Below, piece after piece: positions 6,416-12,094 of a stretch of 12,094 nt of DNA (position 1 is the stretch's first letter; every line of letters begins with the position of its first letter). Made by a program: the position numbers and the translations under genes. The stretch comes from Bacteroidota bacterium (GTDB lineage Bacteria > Bacteroidota > Bacteroidia > Flavobacteriales > Flavobacteriaceae), in the NCBI GenBank assembly GCA_947468985.1, contig CANINJ010000025.1, positions 1-12,094 of the forward strand. Direction: 5' to 3'. A model generated the notes under the pieces. That model was not told the DNA's origin. It ran no database searches and saw nothing but the letters and a program-made list of their open reading frames with translations.

Positions 6416-6901
6416 ATGTCAATCGCCTTAATCATAATTGTTATTATCATTTTGATATTTTATTTTTTTAATAATGACCGAAAAGATGTGAAAATTAACG
6501 TTTTACAAAGAGGAGGCTTGTTATCCATTTATCCAAACTTTGTAAACTATACAAATCAAGCTCACAAATCAGAATTATCATTTTTAAATTTTGAGACTAC
6601 TCATTTAGAATTAGCAAAAAATGACGGTGAGTTTTTAGAATATAAATTTCCTGTTAATATAGGAAACGAAAATAGTGGTTATTTTTATGTTGGCATTCAA
6701 CATACCTTCGGAACATTTGCATATTGCTATTGTCGAAATAAGTTGGGAAGAAAAATTGAAGGGTTTATTAAAGAACTACACAATGGTAGAAACGGACATA
6801 ATCCAAGAGACCGAGAAGTTGAAGATTATAGAGGGATATTCTTTAACCTAATTAAACAAATGGAAAATCTTCCGGATTTTGAAGATAAATTCTATTTTTA
6901 A
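6416..6901 (+). CDS. Small membrane-anchored hypothetical protein
   Basis: This 161-residue protein begins with an uninterrupted hydrophobic segment, IALIIIVIIILIFYFF (residues 3-18), followed by NNDRKD. That is a single N-terminal membrane anchor rather than a cleaved signal, because no small-residue cleavage site follows; the remaining ~140 residues would lie on one side of the inner membrane, probably the cytoplasm by the positive-inside rule. The soluble part contains aromatic-rich strands (GYFYVGIQHTFGTFAYCYC, about 83-101), two Cys close together and a charged segment GRNGHNPRDREVEDYRG. I do not recognise the family. Its start lies 3 nt after the preceding stop, so it is very likely coupled to the gene at 6026, suggesting the two products act together, one soluble and one membrane-bound. 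Confidence 0.68.
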   Translation: MSIALIIIVIIILIFYFFNNDRKDVKINVLQRGGLLSIYPNFVNYTNQAHKSELSFLNFETTHLELAKNDGEFLEYKFPVNIGNENSGYFYVGIQHTFGTFAYCYCRNKLGRKIEGFIKELHNGRNGHNPRDREVEDYRGIFFNLIKQMENLPDFEDKFYF

Positions 6902-6946
6902 TCCTTTGTAATTAAAATTAAGCGATACGATTATTACCAAAAAAAA

Positions 6947-7213
6947 ATGTTGGAAGAAGACAATTATCTAAAAGCTTTAGCTGAAATTAACAACCTTGAT
7001 TTTTGTAAAAAAAAATGGTTAGTAGATAATTTTGAACTATATAAAATAACATTAAATTGGCCAAAGAATTTACCGCCAATAAACAGAAGTGATTTAATTA
7101 AAGGAACTTTAAGGGAAAAGTTTAATTCGACATACAAAGAATTACTATCTGAATTTAAGTACGAACTAAACAATGAAAAACAAATACTTGAAATTAAAAG
7201 CACGAACCGCTAA
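6947..7213 (+). CDS. Hypothetical protein whose stop lies in the attC-like site
   Basis: An 88-residue, charged, probably helical protein of unknown family, with no signal or membrane segment. Features seen: LEEDNYLKALAEINNLDF at the start, an aromatic middle (NWPKNLPPINRSDLI) and a Lys/Glu-rich helix to the end. Its last codons, STNR-stop, are written by the attC-like left arm: the TAA (7211-7213) is the TAA of the terminal box CGCTAAC. Genes ending inside attC are common in integron cassettes. The original gene may have ended elsewhere before it was joined to the site. A run of nine A (6939-6947) includes the first base of the ATG and offers a possible slippage site. The A-run and small size make this the least certain of the cassette genes. 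Confidence 0.6.
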   Translation: MLEEDNYLKALAEINNLDFCKKKWLVDNFELYKITLNWPKNLPPINRSDLIKGTLREKFNSTYKELLSEFKYELNNEKQILEIKSTNR

Positions 7214-7340
7214 CAGCCGTTTGGCAATATGGCGGGTTTAGGCTTAATTTTAAGTTGGTTTTGTACTTGCAAAGTCAGTCCTTAACCGCAAGTTTAGGCT
7301 TCCTTAATCCGCCACATCGCCAAGCGGCATAACGTTGGCA
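7207..7340. repeat. attC-like palindrome ending cassette 3
   Basis: GCTAAC (7209-7214) pairs with GTTGGC (7334-7339) with one T-G wobble. The inner stem GCCGTTTGGCAATATGGCGG (7216-7235, approximate) pairs with CCGCCACATCGCCAAGCGGC (7309-7328) with few mismatches, and again the right arm has about four extra bases between inner and outer stems. The central region differs completely from that of the 5381 site while the stems co-vary (for example TTGCGAA/TTCGCAA there, GGCGG/CCGCC here), which indicates selection for the fold rather than the sequence. The left 28 bp repeat 5375-5402 exactly. Confidence 0.65.
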
Positions 7341-7516
7341 TTTAAGACTACTCTCCATATATTTTTTTGTACTCTCTTAAAAATGTAGCAAAACAACAAC
7401 TACCCGAATAAACCCTAAAACACCTTTTATTTTAACAATTTCTTGCACAGTTAAACCAATAAAATGGAATTCAATGCAGTACAACGATAATACTATAAGT
7501 TCGTAAATAAATCAAA

Positions 7517-7524
7517 TATATTTG
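7517..7524 (+). promoter_or_regulatory. Possible -7 element of the GH130 operon
   Basis: TATATTTG is a perfect TAnnTTTG, 35 nt before the ATG at 7560. No TTG is found 17-23 nt upstream (only AGTTCG around 7499), so the promoter is incomplete by consensus or needs an activator. The rest of 7341-7559 is AT-rich with nothing else I can support. Confidence 0.4.
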
Positions 7525-7559
7525 AGATAGAAATCTTTATAATTCTAAATCAAATACTT

Positions 7560-8594
7560 ATGATTACCGTAAAAAAAGAAGGGATTATTCTAACCAAAAC
7601 AGAACTTGGTTTTGAAGACGAAGCCGTTTTGAATCCCGCAGTTATAAAGGAAGGAAACACAGTTCATATATTTTACAGAGCCGTTAGAACCGGAAATTAT
7701 TCCTCTATTGGCTATTGCGAATTAGACGGTCCCTTAACCATAAAAGAACGACGCAACACACCCGTTTTAGTGCCTCATTTTGAATATGAATCGCAAGGCG
7801 TCGAAGATCCAAGAATTGTAAAAATCAACGATTTACATTACATGACCTATACGGCTTATGATGGAATTAATGCGCTTGGTGCCTTAGCAACATCCCATGA
7901 TTTGGAACATTTCGAAAGAAACGGATTGGTTGTGCCACAAATTCCTTACGATAGATTTAAGTTTCTTGCTGAATGTTCTGGCGAAGTAAATCCAAAGTAT
8001 TTTCGACAAGTACGGCATTTCAAACCCGAAGAAAATATTTTCTTATGGGATAAAAATGTCATCTTTTTTCCTCGAAGAATCAATGGAAAACTCTTTTTCT
8101 TGCATCGCATTCGCCCAGGAATTCAAATCGTAGGCGTATATGAATTGAGTGATTTAACTGATTTGTTCTGGGAAGACTACTTTCTAAACATGCACCTTCA
8201 TATTGTTATGGATCCTGTTCATGAAGAGTTTGAAGCCAGTTATATAGGCGGTGGTTGCCCACCAATTGAAACAGAAGAAGGTTGGCTCTTGATATACCAC
8301 GGGGTTCACGATACGCCCGAAGGCTATGTGTATTCTGCTTGTGCCGCATTACTAGATTTGCATAATCCACAAAAAGAAGTTGCAAGATTGCCGTATGCAT
8401 TATTCGAACCAGAATATGAATGGGAAGTTCACGGCGTGGTTGATAATGTGGTTTTCCCGACAGGCACTGCCCTATTTGACGATACTTTATACATTTATTA
8501 TGGTGCGGCAGACAAATATATCGGATGCGCATCTGTCAGTTTATCTGAACTCATTGAAGAACTTTTGCTAAATAAAACTCCCGATGAAAAATGA
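7560..8594 (+). CDS. GH130-family beta-mannoside phosphorylase
   Basis: GH130 enzymes break beta-mannosidic bonds by inorganic phosphate, releasing mannose 1-phosphate; members act on mannosyl-glucose, 1,4- or 1,2-mannobiose or N-glycan cores. The 344-residue length is typical and the five-bladed propeller motifs are present in order: LNPAVI (24-29), FYRAVR (38-43), GVEDPRI (80-86) with the conserved Asp, YTAYDG (97-102), DKNVIFFPRR (164-173), GGGCPPIETEEGWLLIYHGV (230-249), LLDLHNP (264-270), NVVFPTG (296-302) and YYGAAD (313-318). There is no signal peptide, so it is cytoplasmic. It overlaps the next gene by 11 nt, indicating translational coupling with a glycosyltransferase; the pair may make or recycle a mannosyl oligosaccharide. 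Exact substrate cannot be told from these motifs. Confidence 0.9.
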   Translation: MITVKKEGIILTKTELGFEDEAVLNPAVIKEGNTVHIFYRAVRTGNYSSIGYCELDGPLTIKERRNTPVLVPHFEYESQGVEDPRIVKINDLHYMTYTAYDGINALGALATSHDLEHFERNGLVVPQIPYDRFKFLAECSGEVNPKYFRQVRHFKPEENIFLWDKNVIFFPRRINGKLFFLHRIRPGIQIVGVYELSDLTDLFWEDYFLNMHLHIVMDPVHEEFEASYIGGGCPPIETEEGWLLIYHGVHDTPEGYVYSACAALLDLHNPQKEVARLPYALFEPEYEWEVHGVVDNVVFPTGTALFDDTLYIYYGAADKYIGCASVSLSELIEELLLNKTPDEK

Positions 8595-10971
8595 AACTAA
8601 TTCCGCCATTTGTTCCAATCCTTTATCAATTGAAAACCAAATTATGAAATCTAAAAGTAGAATACATTTTCTTGAAACCGATACTAATTTACCCGAAATT
8701 CTTTTTATTTCCTCCTGCACACCAAGAGAATGTGGCATTGCAACCTATTCTGAAGATTTGATAAAAGCATTGGAAAACAAATTCAATCATTCTTTTAAAA
8801 TTGAAATTTGTCCCGTTGAATCGGATAATGTGAAGCATCAATATTCCAATACCATAAAATACCTTCTCGATACAGATCACGAAGAGGAATTTGTGAAACT
8901 TGCCGCTAAAATAAATAGCAATAACGCCATTCAAATTGTGATGATTCAACATGAATTTGGATTGTTTAAAAACAATGAATTAGCATTTACACAATTTTTA
9001 GAATCCATTACAAAACCAATTGCGATGGTATTTCACACCGTTTTACCAAATCCTGATGCTGCAATCAAATTAAAAGTACAACAACTTTCAAATGCTGCGG
9101 ATTATGTAGTTGTAATGACGCAATTATCATCAAAATTATTGACAAATGACTATGAAATTCCATCACATAAAATTGAAGTTATTCCGCATGGAACGCATTT
9201 GGTGCAACACTTAGACCGTGATTTTCTAAAAGAGAAATATGGCTTTTCTCAAAAAAAGATACTTTCTACTTTTGGATTATTGAGTTCTGGAAAAAATATA
9301 GAAACTTCCTTGAGCGCGTTACCTGAAATTATTGCTCAAAATCCTGATGTGCTTTTTTTGATTATTGGAAAAACACATCCAACGGTAGTAAAAGAGGAAG
9401 GCGAAATTTATAGAAATAATTTGGTGGAACAGGTAAACCTTTTGGGGCTGGAAAATCACGTTCAATTTATAAATTCATTTTTGCCGTTGCATGATTTATT
9501 GGAATATTTACAGCTTACCGATATTTATTTATTTACTTCAAAAAATCCGAATCAAACGGTTAGTGGCACATTTGCGTATGCAATTAGCTGTGGTTGTTCT
9601 ATAGTTTCTACACCAATTCCTCACGTAAATGAAGTTTTACACGGAAGCGGATTGAATTTTGATTTTGAAAACGCGCCCCAATTGGCAACAGCCGTAAACA
9701 AATTATTGGCAGACGAAGATTTAAGAAATAAAAACAGTTTAAATGGCTTGCATAAAATGGCGGCAACTTCTTGGGAAAATGCAGCGATTGCACATGCAAA
9801 ATTGTTTGAAAAAATGGGCGATAAATTAAAACTGTTAAACTACTCAATTCCTGAAATTAATCTCAATCATATTAAAAAATTAACGACTGATTTTGGAATG
9901 ATTCAGTTTTCAAAATTGAACCATCCCGATATTGATTCTGGTTATACCTTAGATGACAATGCCAGAGCTTTGGTCGCAATGTGTCAGTATTTAGAAGTTA
10001 CAAATGACAAAAACGCTATAGATTACATTTCCATTTATTTCCGTTTTATAAAATTTTGCTTGCAACCTGAAGGCTATTTTTTAAACTATGTAGATGAAGA
10101 TGAAAAATTCACAAAACAAAACAATACAACCAATCTCGCTGACGCAAATGGACGTGCAATTTGGGCTTTAGGATACCTTGTTTATTGTGGCGATTTGCTT
10201 CCTGAACAAATGGTTTTTGAAGCAGAAGCAATTTTAAAAATGGCTATAAAAAGCATCAATAAAATTCATTCTACAAGAGCAATGGCGTTTATAATCAAAG
10301 GGTTGTACTACCGTTCAAAAAGAAGTAAATCAAACCAAGACATTGAATTAATTACTGAATTAGCCAATCGATTGGTGCAAATGTACCGTCATGAATCGGA
10401 TGAAGAATGGCATTGGTTTGAAAGCTATCTTACGTATGCGAATAGTATTTTATCGGAAGCATTATTGTGCGCTTGGTTGGCAATTGGTGAAATTGTTTAC
10501 AAAGAAATTGCAAAATCGTCCTTTGATTTTTTACTAAAATTGACATTTAATGAAAATGGAATCCGTGTAATTTCTAACAAAACATGGTTGCATAAAGGTA
10601 CAAGTCCAGCACAATTAGCGTCCAATACTCCTGAAATTGGTGGCGAACAACCCATTGATGTTTCCTATACTATTCTTGCTTTAAGCAAATTTTATACTGT
10701 TTTTGAAGAAGAAAAGTACAAACACAAAATGAAAAATGCGATGAATTGGTTTTTAGGAAACAATCATTTGAACCAAATTATTTACAATCCTTGCACGGGC
10801 GGTTGTTTTGATGGATTAGAAGAAACCAACGTCAATTTGAATCAAGGTGCAGAATCAACGGTAAGTTATCTGATGGCGCGATTAACGTATGAAAACACCT
10901 TTGAAAATGAGCAAAGTAAATTTCAAATTGAGAGTAATTTATTTGAGGAATCGTTATTAAAAAACGGATGA
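8584..10971 (+). CDS. Bifunctional-looking GT4-type glycosyltransferase with C-terminal helical glycosidase-like domain
   Basis: The 795-residue protein has two parts. Residues 36-410 form a GT-B glycosyltransferase: PEILFISSCTPRECGIATYS (37-56), IQHEFGLF (121-128), the N-domain end VIPHG (199-203), and a C-domain with STFGLLSSGKN (228-238) and the nucleotide-sugar site NQTVSGTFAYAISCGCSIVS (323-342). The usual E-x7-E acid pair is not obvious there; related sequences I recall also carry the SGTLAYA form. Residues 425-770 look like an alpha/alpha toroid: DSGYTLDDNARALVA (451-465), NLADANGRAIWALG (517-530), DEEWHWFESYLTYAN (606-620) and NQGAESTVSYL (753-763), rich in acidic and aromatic residues like six-hairpin glycosidases. 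No signal peptide or membrane span. The start at 8584 overlaps the phosphorylase gene by 11 nt; ATG at 8644 is an alternative start. The fusion and its partner suggest synthesis or trimming of a mannose-containing glycan; acceptor and donor are unknown. Confidence 0.85.
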   Translation: MKNETNSAICSNPLSIENQIMKSKSRIHFLETDTNLPEILFISSCTPRECGIATYSEDLIKALENKFNHSFKIEICPVESDNVKHQYSNTIKYLLDTDHEEEFVKLAAKINSNNAIQIVMIQHEFGLFKNNELAFTQFLESITKPIAMVFHTVLPNPDAAIKLKVQQLSNAADYVVVMTQLSSKLLTNDYEIPSHKIEVIPHGTHLVQHLDRDFLKEKYGFSQKKILSTFGLLSSGKNIETSLSALPEIIAQNPDVLFLIIGKTHPTVVKEEGEIYRNNLVEQVNLLGLENHVQFINSFLPLHDLLEYLQLTDIYLFTSKNPNQTVSGTFAYAISCGCSIVSTPIPHVNEVLHGSGLNFDFENAPQLATAVNKLLADEDLRNKNSLNGLHKMAATSWENAAIAHAKLFEKMGDKLKLLNYSIPEINLNHIKKLTTDFGMIQFSKLNHPDIDSGYTLDDNARALVAMCQYLEVTNDKNAIDYISIYFRFIKFCLQPEGYFLNYVDEDEKFTKQNNTTNLADANGRAIWALGYLVYCGDLLPEQMVFEAEAILKMAIKSINKIHSTRAMAFIIKGLYYRSKRSKSNQDIELITELANRLVQMYRHESDEEWHWFESYLTYANSILSEALLCAWLAIGEIVYKEIAKSSFDFLLKLTFNENGIRVISNKTWLHKGTSPAQLASNTPEIGGEQPIDVSYTILALSKFYTVFEEEKYKHKMKNAMNWFLGNNHLNQIIYNPCTGGCFDGLEETNVNLNQGAESTVSYLMARLTYENTFENEQSKFQIESNLFEESLLKNG

Positions 10972-10981
10972 TTTGGGCTTC

Positions 10982-10998
10982 ATTTATTTCAAATAAAT
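10982..10998. terminator. Short AT-only inverted repeat after the operon
   Basis: ATTTATTT and AAATAAAT are perfect 8-bp arms around a single C, 11 nt after the stop of the glycosyltransferase gene. It could be a weak terminator or reverse start of a hairpin, but a one-base loop, absence of G-C pairs and lack of a T-run make this doubtful. Confidence 0.2.
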
Positions 10999-11092
10999 AC
11001 ATCAAAAATAAATACATATACTAAATATAATTCGTAAATTTATAAGGGATTTCTGTACTATCCGAAAACTTTTTAGGACTACCTCTTCAATC

Positions 11093-11100
11093 TAAATTTG
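11093..11100 (+). promoter_or_regulatory. Possible -7 element before the eRF1-like gene
   Basis: TAAATTTG fits TAnnTTTG and lies 75 nt before the ATG at 11176. No TTG is present at the proper distance (CTTTTTAGG is nearest, around 11069-11077), so it is only a candidate. Confidence 0.35.
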
Positions 11101-11175
11101 AATAAATCAGAAATCGTATATTTCCCTCGGTATTATATTATTTAAATAGTTTTTAACTTAAAAATAAATAAAATC

Positions 11176-11613
11176 ATGAAAAAACAAACAGGAATCTGGA
11201 TTGATCTTTCCAAAGCAATTATTGTAACATTGGAAGGCGAAAATGAAAAAATTACAGAAATAGAATCTGATGTAGAAAATAGAATTTACCATGTAAATGA
11301 AGGAAACAAAGGCACATTTGATGGAATTCATCATAGCAGTAGCGAGAAAAAATTTGAAGAAAAAAGAAAAGCCGAAATCAATCATTTTCTGAAAGATGTT
11401 TTGATGCAAGTCTATAAATCAGATGAACTTTACATTATTGGCCCATCAGATACCAAATTGAAATTGGAACAGAAAATATTGCAAGACAGAACAATCAACA
11501 CCAATAATATAAAATTGGTTGAAACTGCAGGATATATGACATCTAATCAGGTAATATCTAAAGTAAAACACTTCTTTCATCCCGAACTTTATCAAGCAAA
11601 TTTGAATCAATAA
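11176..11613 (+). CDS. Small protein of the eRF1-like / host-attachment type
   Basis: The 145-residue protein reads like a widespread bacterial family related to one domain of archaeo-eukaryotic release factor eRF1 (also labelled host attachment protein). Signs: an N-terminal IWIDLSKAIIVTLE (7-20) matching the typical IWIDHREA start, a Gly/His linker with HH (52-53), an amphipathic helix KRKAEINHFLKDVL (63-76), LYIIGPSDTKLKLEQKIL (85-102), and VETAGYMTSNQVISKVKHFF (115-134), which corresponds to the usual VETADxMT...QxxxxVRxHF end. The molecular role of these proteins is not established; a link to translation or stress is inferred from the fold only. It stands alone between the glycan operon and pepT, 90 bp before the latter, with an A-rich leader. 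The family assignment comes from memory of motif patterns. Confidence 0.65.
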   Translation: MKKQTGIWIDLSKAIIVTLEGENEKITEIESDVENRIYHVNEGNKGTFDGIHHSSSEKKFEEKRKAEINHFLKDVLMQVYKSDELYIIGPSDTKLKLEQKILQDRTINTNNIKLVETAGYMTSNQVISKVKHFFHPELYQANLNQ

Positions 11614-11653
11614 TTTGAAAATCAACACCTAATATTTGGCAATTGTCTTTTAA

Positions 11654-11680
11654 TTGATTCCTAAATAATCAGTATATTTG
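11654..11680 (+). promoter_or_regulatory. Promoter for pepT
   Basis: TATATTTG (11673-11680) is a perfect -7 element, 22 nt before the ATG. The nearest TTG (11654-11656) is 16 nt upstream, one short of the usual 17-23 nt range; another TTG at 11643-11645 is 27 nt away. The transcript leader would be about 16 nt. Confidence 0.55.
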
Positions 11681-11702
11681 CGACTCATTAAAAAGAAATA
11701 TT

Positions 11703-12094
11703 ATGCAACATATTATAGACCGTTTCATTAGTTATGTAATTATTGATACTGAATCAGATCCAAATTCTACAACTACTCCAAGTACTGAAAAGCAGTGGGT
11801 TTTAGCAAATAAATTAGTTGAAGAATTAAAAGCAATTGGTTTGGAAGACGTTACCATTGATGAAAACGCCTATATAATGGCTACTTTGCCGAGTAATGTG
11901 GCGCACGAAGTTCCAACAATTGGGTTTGTATCTCATTTTGATACTACTCCAGATTTTACAGGTGCCAATGTAAATCCTCAAATAGTTCCTAATTATGATG
12001 GTGGAGATATTGTTCTAAATAAAGAACAAAATATTGTTTTGTCTCCAAATTATTTTAAAGATTTATTACTGTACAAAGGACAAACTTTAATCAC
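11703..12094 (+). CDS. pepT: Peptidase T (tripeptide aminopeptidase), 3'-truncated by the window edge
   Basis: Peptidase T is a cytoplasmic di-zinc aminopeptidase of the M20 family that removes the N-terminal residue of tripeptides. About 130 of the usual ~410 residues are present. The start MQHIIDRFISYVIIDTESDP matches PepT N-termini, and GFVSHFDTTPDFTG (74-87) holds the zinc-site motif HxDTxPD with His78 and Asp80, the same positions as in the well-studied enterobacterial enzyme. IVPNYDGGDIVL (about 97-108) and a following LLLYKGQTLI continue the family pattern. The ATG at 11703 is chosen because it gives this numbering and lies 22 nt after a consensus -7 element. The frame is open to the window end; catalytic residues further on are outside. 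Confidence 0.93.
   Translation, partial: MQHIIDRFISYVIIDTESDPNSTTTPSTEKQWVLANKLVEELKAIGLEDVTIDENAYIMATLPSNVAHEVPTIGFVSHFDTTPDFTGANVNPQIVPNYDGGDIVLNKEQNIVLSPNYFKDLLLYKGQTLI

Larger units (their letters stand above)
4199..7340 (+). mobile_element. Integron-like cassette array without a functional integrase
   Basis: Three segments, 4200-4852, 4853-5508 and 5509-7334, each carry one or more small unknown genes on the + strand and each end in a long palindrome with TAAC/GTTA termini (one degenerate, two well kept). Consistent orientation, promoter-poor cassettes, an overlapping gene end in the last site, an upstream promoter and the adjacent recombinase relic all agree with an integron or a CALIN (attC cluster lacking integrase). 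The alternative is a family of dispersed palindromic elements of MITE type that happens to flank small genes. The outer parts of the boxes deviate from the classical GTTRRRY consensus (GTTAGCG, GTTGGCA), so this would be a lineage-specific variant. Confidence 0.55.

Noticed and set aside
8206..8532. Minus-strand 108-codon frame inside the phosphorylase gene
   Set aside because: It overlaps conserved GH130 motifs read on the + strand and has low-quality protein composition; a shadow frame.
8584..8594. Frameshift joining the phosphorylase and glycosyltransferase genes into one
   Set aside because: Both proteins have complete, family-typical ends; the 11-nt overlap is ordinary translational coupling.

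Overview
The window looks like chromosomal DNA of a member of the Bacteroidetes, most likely a flavobacterium. It is AT-rich, its leaders are A-rich rather than Shine-Dalgarno-like, several promoters fit the flavobacterial consensus (TTG, 17-23 nt, TAnnTTTG), and the protein families (long single-chain PurL, HU-related short DNA-binding protein, GH130 phosphorylase next to a GT4-type glycosyltransferase, peptidase T) are typical of that group.

Layout. Positions 1-3126 hold the 3' six-sevenths of purL (purine synthesis). Positions 3127-3588 are a gene-free stretch with a palindromic interspersed repeat (3149-3292) and, just before the next gene, a striking array of 10-bp palindromes spaced exactly 22 bp apart that runs into a good promoter. 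Positions 3589-3972 encode an HU-related DNA-binding protein, whose stop codon lies in a 7-bp tandem repeat. Right after it is the C-terminal tail (31 codons, with the catalytic Tyr) of a lost tyrosine recombinase.

Positions 4199-7340 are the most unusual part. Six small genes of unknown function, all on the + strand, are divided by long imperfect palindromes of about 130-155 bp whose ends read xxTAAC ... GTTAxx, with an inner second stem and a few extra bases on one arm. This is the architecture of integron attC sites. With the recombinase tail, a consensus promoter at 4086-4120 and an attI-like GTTAGC site at 4199, I read the region as a fossil integron-like cassette array of three cassettes (about 653, 656 and 1826 bp). 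Two cassette genes (4259 and 6026) appear to be distant relatives. None has a function I can name.

Positions 7560-10971 return to metabolic genes: a GH130-type mannoside phosphorylase overlapping by 11 nt a large protein made of a GT4-type glycosyltransferase and a C-terminal helical, glycosidase-like domain. The pair probably builds or remodels a mannose-containing glycan or oligosaccharide. Then come a small protein of the eRF1-like/host-attachment type (11176-11613) and the start of pepT (11703 to the window end).
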